Assembly (NCBI GenBank): GCA_963822095.1
Contig: CAWGGS010000044.1
Location: 1-64,000 of the forward strand
Length of the DNA: 64,000 nt
From: CAWGGS01 sp963822095
GTDB lineage: Bacteria > Desulfobacterota > Desulfobulbia > Desulfobulbales > Desulfocapsaceae
Reading direction: 5' to 3'
The first letter of the stretch is position 1. Each line of letters starts with the position of its first letter. Made by a program: the position numbers and the translations under genes. Shown here piece by piece: positions 44,501 through 52,016 of this stretch. The notes under the pieces were generated by a model, which saw only the letters and a program-made list of their open reading frames with translations, did not search any database and had not been told where the DNA came from.

Positions 44501-44635
44501 CACCGGTTCGTGGGCCGGAAGCGATCTTGCGATATCGGTGTCGATGTGCAGGCGGGCGATACCAATAACCCCGAAGCAGATGATAAGGGCTACGGCGGTA
44601 AGCAGCAGTGGTGTATGTATTCTTTGGGGTTTCAT
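41528..44635 (-). CDS. MMPL-family exporter fused to a SAM-dependent methyltransferase
   Basis: The ATG at complement 44633-44635 gives 1,035 residues. Residues 1 to about 790 form an RND/MMPL transporter: one helix, a periplasmic domain, five or six helices, then the same again. From about residue 835 a class I methyltransferase follows, with motif I ILDIGCGFG near 853 and a downstream LLLDMLHYIDD. In aryl-polyene clusters the exporter and methyltransferase are normally separate proteins. The exporter should move the product or its carrier across the inner membrane. A divergent gene lies 150 bases away. Confidence 0.9.
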   Translation of the reverse strand: MKPQRIHTPLLLTAVALIICFGVIGIARLHIDTDIARSLPAHEPVIADALEIFKNHPIHDQVAVDIMIDRDDPDLLVNCSTFLQEKMRASGLFTDIGMGDVAMLIPEIAQQVAHHLPFLFSKAELENKVAPRLQSSAVGRRLHEVVTGMTGLEGIGRSAYIAVDPLGLKDLVLARLIHLAPSHNATIYKQNLISRDGRHLLLTGRPAKAGSNTEAARQITRLFATSARELNRKFASTGIHVVLTPTGTYQAALDNEKIIRHDVQLALGLSMAGIALLLILAFPRPLFSLLSLIPPLAGTAAALFVYSLFHSSISIMVLGFSGALISIMDDFSITYLLFFDRPQATKGKQAAGEVNAIGGIIAVLTTIASFLVLSLNDFPIFAELGEFTALGLLFTYLFIYFVCPKIFPVMPPSGKRNPPLHRISSLLYRAGKPGLVAAVLFAGIMFFFAKPVFHLSLSDMNTVSKKTQQEGRMFSKVWGDLSRKVYLMTTAASRDALQKKNDHLLVDMEKNIQLERIRSVFNPSMIFPGKERAAENRAAWKHFWTPERIGKVKTELIGTGTALGFKKDAFAPFFAQLSLDTPMQPAPLSPRYDKLLGITASQSGGLAQFIAVTPGRHYNAQAFIKEFSKNCKIFDATYFSGFLSHILFTTYTSSLAIMTVVVTLMLFLYFLDWRLTCITLLPLVFAYICTLGTLNIIGHPLDIPGLMLTVVILGIGVDYSIYTVCGRRRYGSDDHPSSILVKSAVLLSASSTLIGFGVLCFAEHSTLRSVGITSLCGIGYSFLGSILLLPPLLEAYYKSINTVVNQEGTLVQRILQRYRLLETYPRMFARFKLTNDPLFRDLEKILGESDTFKTILDIGCGFGVPACWCLEHFSQARVVGIDPDPERVRVAAIAVQERGTIMEGAAPELPKIGERPDLVLLLDMLHYIDDRQLAKTLIKLQKLMMPGGLLVARFVIRPVTNPSLSWRVEDFRARLSGCITNYRTTEFLTGLLSANGFSAPRVSPTSNSELFWIVAQRGDQNPSITGNSSAEDITG

Positions 44636-44667
44636 GAATTGAAGGGATCTGATAGGAAAATGCGTCT

Positions 44668-44721
44668 CAGATCCGGCGGATCTGTCTGTTGCTTTCTTCG
44701 ATTGGGTAGTATACACTACCC
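44668..44721. promoter_or_regulatory. Two inverted repeats in a divergent promoter region
   Basis: CAGATCC (44668-44674) pairs with GGATCTG (44678-44684) across three bases, and GGGTAGT (44704-44710) pairs with ACTACCC (44715-44721) across four. Both lie between the MMPL gene and the divergent small membrane gene, where an operator would be expected. No regulator gene is visible in the window. Confidence 0.45.
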
Positions 44722-44785
44722 AGGTAATGTTTACAGATGTTTTTCCACTTTCTCTTCCCACTTAATATGTGGTAATGTCACCAGC

Positions 44786-45175
44786 ATGAGACGGTTACTC
44801 AAAAGAATTATCCTCTATTTTGCGGCAAAAGAATATGTCCGTTCGGCTATCAGGGAACAGGCCAATCTGGATGCCTTCAAGGAAAAGCCGACCCTGACGG
44901 TGCTGGCCGGGGTCTTTGCTATTGTTGTCAGCTTTCCCCTTGGCTGGCCGTCGGTTGCCGCGCTGGGCATCCTCTCAATCAAATATCATACGCCGTGGAT
45001 CGCTGTGATCGGTGGACCATTGGTCTACGGTTTTTCACACCTGCTTTTCCTCTTTGGCATGTATCTTTCCGGCTCGGTCTATACTCTGATTTTCCTGCGT
45101 TGGCTGACCCGGATTACAATAGAGCGTGCCTTGGCCTGGATAAATCCCGGTCAGGTTGCGGATCCTGTTTCCTGA
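44786..45175 (+). CDS. Small hypothetical membrane protein
   Basis: From ATG 44786 the protein has 129 residues with an amphipathic basic N-terminus and two or three hydrophobic segments (about 38-60, 72-90 and 92-105). No motif is recognised. A frame open back to 44291 only reflects the antisense of the exporter gene. Because the gene is divergent from the exporter and its 3' end overlaps the dehydratase gene by 25 bases, it is likely a cluster accessory membrane protein, like those seen in aryl-polyene clusters. Confidence 0.65.
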   Translation: MRRLLKRIILYFAAKEYVRSAIREQANLDAFKEKPTLTVLAGVFAIVVSFPLGWPSVAALGILSIKYHTPWIAVIGGPLVYGFSHLLFLFGMYLSGSVYTLIFLRWLTRITIERALAWINPGQVADPVS

Positions 45176-46020
45176 CCCATCTCTTTAGGAGAGGATGTCG
45201 CTTTTATCCAGTCCGGCGGCTTGATTCGACCGTTGCTCACATCCCGCATTGTAAGACCTGTCAGGGTCTCCCTGATCCTGTTGCGACTATCGAAAATTTG
45301 CAGATCATAGACGAGTTCATCCGGCGAGAGTCCTCGCAGATGGACATCAACGCCGTATTCCTTGCCTGGTTCCGTGGGTTTGCTGATAGTTCTTGAGATA
45401 AAACCTACAGGGAAAGGCACGAAATCGATCAGGCGTTGGCCGTGTACGCAGGCGGCATGCATGGCTCCGTCGAGGGGAAAGGGAGATCCCACCGGTGTAA
45501 ATTCCAAAGGAAGGTCGGGGGCACGTAAGCTGCCTCGGGCGGAGTCGTCCCAGAGGCTCACCTGCCCGTAAAGTGACCTGTACATCGGACCGAAGGGAAC
45601 CAGCTCGCGGTAGATCCGTTCGGCGGAGACCAAGACGATGGGAGTACGGGCGGAAGTGCTCGGTCGGGAAGGTAATGGCGTGATATCGGAGGCCTGGCCG
45701 AAAAGCAGCTCGCAGTGGCTGGTCAGCCGGGTCATGGTTTTGAGTTGCTTTCTCGTCAACAGACGGGCATGTATTCCTTGGATTGTTGCCTTGCCGACCT
45801 CGACCAGGATGTCGATTCGGTCTTGATTCGGCGGGATTTCGAGGAACTTTTGAAACCTGGCATTGTCCATAGCGAGGATATTCCCTGCAGGGTGCAGGTG
45901 CTGTACCGTTTGAGCCAAAAGGCGCATCGCCTCGACTGCCGGAAGGATCACCCGGCCGTTGAAACAATGGTCCCTGAGCCACGGCCGGATCGGCAGCCTC
46001 ACAGGGACAGTCGTTTTCAT
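45151..46020 (-). CDS. Stand-alone polyketide synthase-type dehydratase
   Basis: The start ATG overlaps the upstream stop as ATGA, giving 289 residues. The N-terminal half has the PKS dehydratase His motif in LRDHCFNGRVILPAVEA near residue 18. The C-terminal half has the Asp motif in PLDGAMHAACVHGQ near 195. This is the double hot-dog build of PS-DH domains, normally found inside large modular synthases. Here it is a separate protein ending a ketosynthase operon, and should dehydrate a beta-hydroxyacyl-ACP. Confidence 0.78.
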   Translation of the reverse strand: MKTTVPVRLPIRPWLRDHCFNGRVILPAVEAMRLLAQTVQHLHPAGNILAMDNARFQKFLEIPPNQDRIDILVEVGKATIQGIHARLLTRKQLKTMTRLTSHCELLFGQASDITPLPSRPSTSARTPIVLVSAERIYRELVPFGPMYRSLYGQVSLWDDSARGSLRAPDLPLEFTPVGSPFPLDGAMHAACVHGQRLIDFVPFPVGFISRTISKPTEPGKEYGVDVHLRGLSPDELVYDLQIFDSRNRIRETLTGLTMRDVSNGRIKPPDWIKATSSPKEMGQETGSAT

Positions 46021-46493
46021 TTGGGAAACTGCTGCCACAGCGCTACGGTCCTGGCGTCGATCTCCACGGGGATATTGTTGCCGTTGACCGCGCAGTGCCG
46101 GGTGAAACCGGTACAGGAGATTTCGCCTGTCTCCGCCCGGGTGATCAAATAGTCGAACTGTACCTTGACCAGTTCCAGTTTTGACGGTCGGGTGTGGATG
46201 AACATCAGATCGTCATAAAAGAGCGGCGAATAGTAGTTGAGTTCGGTCTTGATAATCGGGTAGATATAGCCGCTTTCCTCTATCTTCTTATACGGATAAT
46301 CGGCGTTGCGCATCAGTGAGGCCCTGCCGAATTCGAAATAGCGCAGATAGTTGGCGTGGTACACCACCTGGGAGCGATCCGTATCCACATACAGGGTGCG
46401 CAACTCGCAGCGATGCCAGACGAGGCCTGTTTTTTGGTCACGCACATAGGAGGGGTCATCGAGCTGTTCGGGGACGAAGGGTTTGGGACGCAT
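46017..46493 (-). CDS. Hot-dog acyl-ACP/CoA thioesterase
   Basis: The 158-residue protein belongs to the 4-hydroxybenzoyl-CoA thioesterase group. It has the conserved YVDTDRSQVVYHANYLRYFEFGR block near residue 35, in which the Asp is the usual catalytic residue, and PIIKTELNYYSPLFYDD near 80. The start shares one base with the ketosynthase stop (TGATG). In aryl-polyene systems a thioesterase of this family releases or edits ACP-bound chains. Confidence 0.85.
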   Translation of the reverse strand: MRPKPFVPEQLDDPSYVRDQKTGLVWHRCELRTLYVDTDRSQVVYHANYLRYFEFGRASLMRNADYPYKKIEESGYIYPIIKTELNYYSPLFYDDLMFIHTRPSKLELVKVQFDYLITRAETGEISCTGFTRHCAVNGNNIPVEIDARTVALWQQFPK

Positions 46494-47758
46494 CACAGGC
46501 CTCTGAAAACGATACAACAGTTGGTGCCGCCGAAACCAAACGAGTTGGAGAGAACGATCTCGTGGGCATGTCTGCGGGCTTTGTTGGGGACCACGTCCAG
46601 ATCGGTCAGCTTGGGGTCGGGGATATGATTGGCTGTCGGCAGCAGGATTTCCCGGCGCATGCCTTCAATGGCAAGAGCCGCTTCGACCGCGGCGGAGGCC
46701 CCGAGACTGTGTCCGACCTGGGACTTGTTTGCTGAGATCGGAATTTTGGACAGGCGGTCGCCGAAGACGGCACGCATACAGTCTGCCTCGGTGGTATCGC
46801 CCGCGGGGGTTGATGTGCCGTGAGCGTTGATGGCGTCTATATCCCTGGCATCTATTTCCGCATCTTCGATTGCGTCTCCCATGGCCCGGATGATGGTCTT
46901 CGAATTGGGTCTGGTGAAATGAACGGCATCCGAGTTCCAGCCGATACCGGCCACTTCCGCCCGGGGAATGAGTCCGTTGGCCCGGGCGGCCTCTTCAGCC
47001 GCCAGAACGACGACGCCTGCTCCCTCGGCGAGCACGAAGCCCTTGCGATCGAGACTGAAGGGCCGGGAGGCCTGAGAGGGGTCCTCATAGGAACGGTCTT
47101 TGGGGCCGACCTTGATGGTGGCCAGCATATTGGCAAAGCCCAGGATGATCTCCGGAGTAAGGCAGGTTTCTGCACCTCCTGCAAGCGCGAAGTCGCAGTC
47201 GCCGTCTCTTATCATCCGGGAACCTATGCCGATGGCGTGATTTCCCGAGGCGCATGCCCCCTGGGGTGAAAAGATCGGCCCGGTAAAGCCCAGCAGCATC
47301 CCGGCCTTCCCGGCGGGAAGATTGGCGCAGAGGTTGGGTAAAAGGTAGGGGCTGACCTTAAGAGGCCCCAGTCTCGTGTAGTTGTCCATGGCGATTCGAT
47401 AGGCATCCGATCCGTTCAGGGCCGAGCCTATCAGACAGGCGGTTCGAGGTCCTGTTTCACCGTCGATGACAAGTCCCGCATCTTCTAAAGCCTGCCTGCA
47501 CATCTCCATGGTAAGAAAGACGAAGCCCGCGTTCCACAAAGTGGCCTCTTTCCTGTTCACATAGGAAAAATCGGCAGGATTCCAGTCCGGAATCTCACCG
47601 ACCACATTGCTGCGGGTCTGCACCTCGCATCTACTCAGACGGCGGAACCCGGCCTTGCCTGCCACGGCATTCTCCCAGGTCTTGGCAAAAGTATTGCCAA
47701 GTGCGGTGGCAGCGGCATAGCCGAGAACGACGACCTTTCTGTTGCGTGGCGCTTTCAT
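46493..47758 (-). CDS. FabF-type beta-ketoacyl-ACP synthase
   Basis: The 421-residue thiolase-fold enzyme keeps the complete KAS triad: Cys169 in GACASGNHA, His in AHGTSTPAGD near 306, and His in KSQVGHSLGAS near 341. The C-terminal NSFGFGGTN is present. It should extend acyl chains with malonyl-ACP. It is translationally coupled to the thioesterase and lies next to a second ketosynthase gene 37 bases upstream. The presence of several non-identical synthases points to a specialised product rather than housekeeping fatty acids. Confidence 0.93.
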   Translation of the reverse strand: MKAPRNRKVVVLGYAAATALGNTFAKTWENAVAGKAGFRRLSRCEVQTRSNVVGEIPDWNPADFSYVNRKEATLWNAGFVFLTMEMCRQALEDAGLVIDGETGPRTACLIGSALNGSDAYRIAMDNYTRLGPLKVSPYLLPNLCANLPAGKAGMLLGFTGPIFSPQGACASGNHAIGIGSRMIRDGDCDFALAGGAETCLTPEIILGFANMLATIKVGPKDRSYEDPSQASRPFSLDRKGFVLAEGAGVVVLAAEEAARANGLIPRAEVAGIGWNSDAVHFTRPNSKTIIRAMGDAIEDAEIDARDIDAINAHGTSTPAGDTTEADCMRAVFGDRLSKIPISANKSQVGHSLGASAAVEAALAIEGMRREILLPTANHIPDPKLTDLDVVPNKARRHAHEIVLSNSFGFGGTNCCIVFRGL

Positions 47759-47795
47759 TGCAGCCCGGCCTCTTGCTCGTGGTTGGTTTTCATAA

Positions 47796-49046
47796 TCAGC
47801 CTATCCGTCTGAAGACGGCGCAGGCGTTGCAGCCGCCGAAACCGAAGGCATTTTTCAACACATGCTCCTGTTCAAGCGCGCGTGCACCTTCGGGTACGCA
47901 ATCGAGGACTATCTCCGGGTCGGGTTGATAATTGATTGTCGGCAGAATCCGGCCTTCTTCCATGCCCCGTAATGCCAGGATGGTCTCGATGACGCTGGAT
48001 GCTCCCATGGCGTGGCCGATTTGCGATTTGTTGGCACTGACCGGTGGCGGCACCTCACCGAAGACCGCCTTAAGCGCGTCGCATTCCACCTTGTCACCAC
48101 TCCGGGTTGAGGTGGCGTGGGCGTTGACCGCGTCGATGTCGCCGACTGCAACCCCTGCATCCTTGATGGCCTCATCCATACAGCGATGGATGGTTTCCAG
48201 ATAGGGCATGACGAAGTGGTGGGCATCCGAAGTCATTGACCAGCCGGCCAATTCGATGGCGTAGTCGAGGCCGTGGGTTTTGGCAAATTCCCTGGTGGTG
48301 AGAATGACGGCGCCGGCTCCCTCGGAAACAATAAACCCGCGGCGATTCAGGGAAAAAGGACGGCTTGCTTTGGCCGGTGCTTCACCTTCCTGGCCTTTTT
48401 TGGGATTAAAGACACCGTTCATGGTAAAAAAGCCGGCGATTATCGGCTCCACAAGAGAGCAGTCCACTGCCCCGCAAATGACCACATCGGCACGATTCTG
48501 CGCGAGCAGCATGGCGCCGACCAGCATCGAGGTCAGCCCGGTGGCACAGGCGGTGATGGTTGAGGTAATGGGCCCTTGGGCACCTGTATGCATGGCAACC
48601 TTGCCGCCGATCATGTTGATGCAGGAGTTGGGATTGGTGTACGGGTGCGGTAAGCGGTTTTCCGCCTGAAGTTTCCTGTCGGCAAGCAAAATCGCGTCAA
48701 GCCCGCCAACCGCCGAGCTGTAGGTTACGGCCACCCGGGGAGCAAGGGTTTTGTCGATTACAATCTTGCTGCGCTCAAGTGCCCGTGTCACTGACAGCAT
48801 TCCGTATTTGAAGATCGGGGAAAACCAGGCCGCTTGATGCCTAGCGGAGAGAAAGGGGTATGGTTCCTGATCGATATCGGGAACCTGACCGGCGACATGC
48901 ACCGGGAAATCGTCTTTTACGGCAAATCGGGTGAGCGGACCGATACCGCTCTCTCCTAAAAGAGCACGTTGCCACTGTGCATCCATGTCGCTGCCCAGCG
49001 GTGATATGGCGTCATAACCGACTATGACCGCTCTTTTATTCTCCAT
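47796..49046 (-). CDS. FabF-type beta-ketoacyl-ACP synthase (second)
   Basis: From the ATG at complement 49044-49046 the protein has 416 residues. The nucleophile Cys167 lies in ITACATG, and His residues occur in NAHATSTRSGD (near 303) and KSQIGHAMGAS (near 337). The His-containing motif reads HATST rather than the common HGTST. NAFGFGGCN closes the protein. It follows the radical SAM gene by 17 bases in the same operon. The frame extends upstream to 49199 into the radical SAM gene, but homology begins at MENKRAV. Confidence 0.93.
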   Translation of the reverse strand: MENKRAVIVGYDAISPLGSDMDAQWQRALLGESGIGPLTRFAVKDDFPVHVAGQVPDIDQEPYPFLSARHQAAWFSPIFKYGMLSVTRALERSKIVIDKTLAPRVAVTYSSAVGGLDAILLADRKLQAENRLPHPYTNPNSCINMIGGKVAMHTGAQGPITSTITACATGLTSMLVGAMLLAQNRADVVICGAVDCSLVEPIIAGFFTMNGVFNPKKGQEGEAPAKASRPFSLNRRGFIVSEGAGAVILTTREFAKTHGLDYAIELAGWSMTSDAHHFVMPYLETIHRCMDEAIKDAGVAVGDIDAVNAHATSTRSGDKVECDALKAVFGEVPPPVSANKSQIGHAMGASSVIETILALRGMEEGRILPTINYQPDPEIVLDCVPEGARALEQEHVLKNAFGFGGCNACAVFRRIG

Positions 49047-49063
49047 GAACAACCAAAGAGGAT

Positions 49064-50062
49064 TTACCAGGGAATGAAACGATAGAGTTTGGCGAACATC
49101 TCGTAGACCTCGATCCAGTTCTGGAGATCTTGTGAGGTGTTCATATGTGCCCGTTTGTTGACCATGACCCAGCTCATATGGGCTGCCCCGTCTTTGCATG
49201 TTGAGCAGTCTCGGGTCTCGGAGGTACAGCAGCGGTGCATGGTCTTGAGATCCGAGGCCCAGCGTATGAAGTTGGTCAACCGTTTCGGACGGGGCTCTCT
49301 TTTATCGATGGGTTCAGTCACCGAGGGGCATTCCATCCAGCCGAAGGGCCTGCCGAACATGGCGCCGGTGGTGATGATCTTGTGGTAGTATTTGGAAGAA
49401 ATGACCGTCTCGGGGTAGCTTTCCAGCATGGTGTCCATCTCGTCGCGCACGGCCTTCAGTTCTTCCGGTTTCCAGGAGAAACCGTCAACGCCTTCATCGT
49501 TGGAGAGCAGCTGCATGTGGACCTTGAGCCCGACATCTTTGATCTTGCGAATGATTTTTTCGGTCTGGCCAAGCTGTTTCGGGGTGATGGTATACAGGTA
49601 GTAGGCATTGGGGTCACCGCCGTAGTTGGCACTGGAGATGGCAAAGGTGTCCTTGCCTCGTAATATCTTTTCGTCTTCCTCGTCTCCCCACAGGGATATG
49701 CCGACCATCAGATCTGGAAAACGCTCTCGATCAACCTTGATGATGCCGTTGGTGGCGCAGAAGGTCGGCAGGCGTTTGTAAAAGGCCTCGATCCGGTCGG
49801 GGCAGAGGGTGGGTTCTCCGCCAATCAGGATGGCCAGGTTGACTCCACGGGTCATCTCGCGTTCGACAAAGTCTTCCCACCTGGTGGTGTCTTTTTCCTC
49901 TGAAGCGACGGTATGCTCACCGGAAGAAAAGAAAAAACATCCCTTGCACCTGAGATTGCAGCGATCAGTCACATCGTAAATGGAGCTTCTGATGTTGAGC
50001 CTGGAAATTTTTTTGTAGCGCTCGTACCAGTGGGCATCGAGCAGAGAGCTTACGGTTTTCAT
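49064..50062 (-). CDS. Radical SAM enzyme with C-terminal Cys cluster (first of a pair)
   Basis: The 332-residue protein has the radical SAM motif with Cys35, Cys39 and Cys42 (CNLRCKGC), a GGEPTL motif near 82, and a C-terminal CCTSETRDCSTC segment near 280 that could hold an auxiliary cluster. It aligns by eye along its length with the product of the adjacent gene (50076-51140), which suggests duplication. It lies between the second radical SAM gene and two ketosynthase genes, so its substrate is probably an ACP-bound or free acyl chain. The ATG is 13 bases after the preceding stop. Confidence 0.87.
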   Translation of the reverse strand: MKTVSSLLDAHWYERYKKISRLNIRSSIYDVTDRCNLRCKGCFFFSSGEHTVASEEKDTTRWEDFVEREMTRGVNLAILIGGEPTLCPDRIEAFYKRLPTFCATNGIIKVDRERFPDLMVGISLWGDEEDEKILRGKDTFAISSANYGGDPNAYYLYTITPKQLGQTEKIIRKIKDVGLKVHMQLLSNDEGVDGFSWKPEELKAVRDEMDTMLESYPETVISSKYYHKIITTGAMFGRPFGWMECPSVTEPIDKREPRPKRLTNFIRWASDLKTMHRCCTSETRDCSTCKDGAAHMSWVMVNKRAHMNTSQDLQNWIEVYEMFAKLYRFIPW

Positions 50063-50075
50063 AATGGCGTTCTGG

Positions 50076-51140
50076 CTATTGGCCTCCTGGTGGATCGATC
50101 GGATGAGTGAGGAGATTGGCACCTTTCTCATATCCCCGCACCCAGACCGCAAGGTAGGTATCGACATAGTCCAGCCAGGCGGAAAAGGTTTTTGCATCTG
50201 TGGCATGGCGGAACATTCGCGCTGTAACCACGGCGCTTCCTGCGGCATAGTGCCTGCAATCGACGCAATCAGTATCCGGGACACAGCAGGCAGCGTCCCG
50301 ATCCCACTTCAGGTCGGTTCGGTACTGGCGAAACGACCTGCCCAGTCCGATGGCGGTGGACGGATTCATGCGCGGATAGGGGCAGGAAAACAGGTCATGC
50401 AGCCCCTGCCGGTTGGTATGGGCGACAATATTATAATGGGAGAAGAGAACGGTCTGCGGAAAATCGACCAAGAGTCCGGCCATCATCTCTCCGGTACGTG
50501 CAAGAGACTCGGATGTGTGACGCAACGGACCATCATACCCGACGGGTGCCGAAAACATGTTGAACGTGATCTGCTGACCCTTCTCTGAAAGGGTTTGAGT
50601 AATTTCCCTGGCCTCGTCGATGTTGTGCGGGGTGAAGGTGTAGACAAAGATAGCCCGCGGATCTTCCTGGTAATTGTCCATCTGCCGCTGGAGCATATGT
50701 CCGGCCTTTCGTATCTCTTTGCTGGTCCGGTCGTTTCCCCAGACGGAGATGTGAATGCGGTAGTCAATATCACGGGGAATCGGCTGCAAGCCGTTGGTGG
50801 CAATTGCCCCCCATGGAATGTGTTTGTAACAGATTCGGCATAACTCGGGTACAAGTGACGGTTCAGCACCGGCCAGCACGGCAAAGGTGATGCCGCGCTT
50901 CTTTTCGGCCACCATCAACTCATTCCAGGCCCCCTCGTCCACGTTATCTTCGGCGAATTGCTTTTCACCGGTGAAGTAATAACACCCTTCGCAACGGATG
51001 TTGCAGCGAGACGTCATATCGTAGGTGGATTCCCGGAGGAAAAAATAGTGACGGACCTTTTCCCATCTCTTGCGGATTGCCGGCTCGGCAATGATGTCGG
51101 TGAATTTGCAGCTCTCCGTGGAGACTGTCTTTCCGATCAT
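50076..51140 (-). CDS. Radical SAM enzyme with C-terminal Cys cluster (second of a pair)
   Basis: The 354-residue protein has Cys46, Cys50 and Cys53 in CNIRCEGC, an AGAEPSL motif where the partner has GGEPTL, and a late CCVPDTDCVDC segment. It shares with its neighbour the YDMTSRC/YDVTDRC start of the core and a WGND/WGDE segment. Its ATG directly follows the ACP stop codon (TAAATG). Such tight placement next to an ACP suggests the carrier protein delivers the substrate. Confidence 0.87.
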   Translation of the reverse strand: MIGKTVSTESCKFTDIIAEPAIRKRWEKVRHYFFLRESTYDMTSRCNIRCEGCYYFTGEKQFAEDNVDEGAWNELMVAEKKRGITFAVLAGAEPSLVPELCRICYKHIPWGAIATNGLQPIPRDIDYRIHISVWGNDRTSKEIRKAGHMLQRQMDNYQEDPRAIFVYTFTPHNIDEAREITQTLSEKGQQITFNMFSAPVGYDGPLRHTSESLARTGEMMAGLLVDFPQTVLFSHYNIVAHTNRQGLHDLFSCPYPRMNPSTAIGLGRSFRQYRTDLKWDRDAACCVPDTDCVDCRHYAAGSAVVTARMFRHATDAKTFSAWLDYVDTYLAVWVRGYEKGANLLTHPIDPPGGQ

Positions 51141-51407
51141 TTATTCATCACCACTCAGCTTGTCGCCGACATATTCGGCTATGATACGGATTGTGGTCAA
51201 TTTGGGATAATCATCTTCATCAATCTGGATGCCAAACTCGTCCCTGATGACCAGGGCAATGGTCGCAAGGTCCATGCTGTCAATGCCCACCTCATCGACC
51301 AGATCGAGGTCGGGGTTGAAGGTGGTCGGGGTAACATCTTCCAGTTTGAGTTCATTGATGATGATTTCGGCGATGCGGATAATTGTTTGATCGATGGCAA
51401 TGGTCAT
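51141..51407 (-). CDS. Acyl carrier protein
   Basis: The 88-residue acidic helical protein has the phosphopantetheine attachment motif GIDSMDL with Ser44. It overlaps the dehydratase gene by ATGA and touches the radical SAM gene. It differs clearly from the second ACP at 55522, so each probably serves a different step. Its acidic C-terminus (SGDE) is unremarkable for the family. Confidence 0.93.
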   Translation of the reverse strand: MTIAIDQTIIRIAEIIINELKLEDVTPTTFNPDLDLVDEVGIDSMDLATIALVIRDEFGIQIDEDDYPKLTTIRIIAEYVGDKLSGDE

Positions 51408-51769
51408 GATGTTTTTTCGAGTGATTGTTTTTCGGCCAAGGATATCGTGCCTGAGCAGACATCCTGCATTTCACTTGTTATTCTGAAGGTATACTGGTTC
51501 GTTTTTGCTTTTGTCGAGACGTGGATTTCAAGCCGCTCGCCGGGCTGAACAATTTTTTTGAACTTTACCCTTCTCAGTGCTTTTATGCAAAGATTTTCCT
51601 GTCTTGCTAGAGCAATAACCTCGGCTATCATGTTTAGCTGGGCAATACCCGGCAGAATGGGATTGTCGGGAAAATGACCCGTAAACCATGGTGAACCGTC
51701 ACTGACAGTGACCTGGGCCGAAAGTGTACTGTCGGCATTTTTTTTCAAACTGAGCAAGGAATACCACAT
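51404..51769 (-). CDS. FabZ-like 3-hydroxyacyl-ACP dehydratase
   Basis: The 121-residue single hot-dog protein has the FabA/FabZ motif GHFPDNPILPGIAQL with His32. FabZ normally has a Glu in the helix after PG (as in E-A-x-A-Q); here the equivalent stretch reads IAQLNMIAEV, so the acidic residue is not in its usual place and the activity needs support. It resembles the short dehydratase of aryl-polyene clusters. It starts a transcript segment after a 247-base gap. Confidence 0.83.
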   Translation of the reverse strand: MWYSLLSLKKNADSTLSAQVTVSDGSPWFTGHFPDNPILPGIAQLNMIAEVIALARQENLCIKALRRVKFKKIVQPGERLEIHVSTKAKTNQYTFRITSEMQDVCSGTISLAEKQSLEKTS

Positions 51770-52016
51770 GTTAAAGTGTCATGTCCATAGTAAAATGTCA
51801 GGGTTTGCAATTCCACCGGACGTCGGTGTGCAAGCGACCGGTTTTTTCCATGAAATGTCATTGGAGATTGGTTCTGGGAAACGGTTTTCGGCGGACGGCT
51901 CGTGGGTAATACCCTGGTGTCTCAATTCGCCTGACGTGCAGCATCCGAGAGCAGTAAAGATAGATTGCGGTTTCATGAGCCACCCTCAAGTCGGATGTTT
52001 TGTGAAATCTTCGTTT

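Noticed and set aside
44291..44785. N-terminal extension of the small membrane protein gene
   Set aside because: This stretch is the antisense of the exporter gene; the natural start is ATG 44786.
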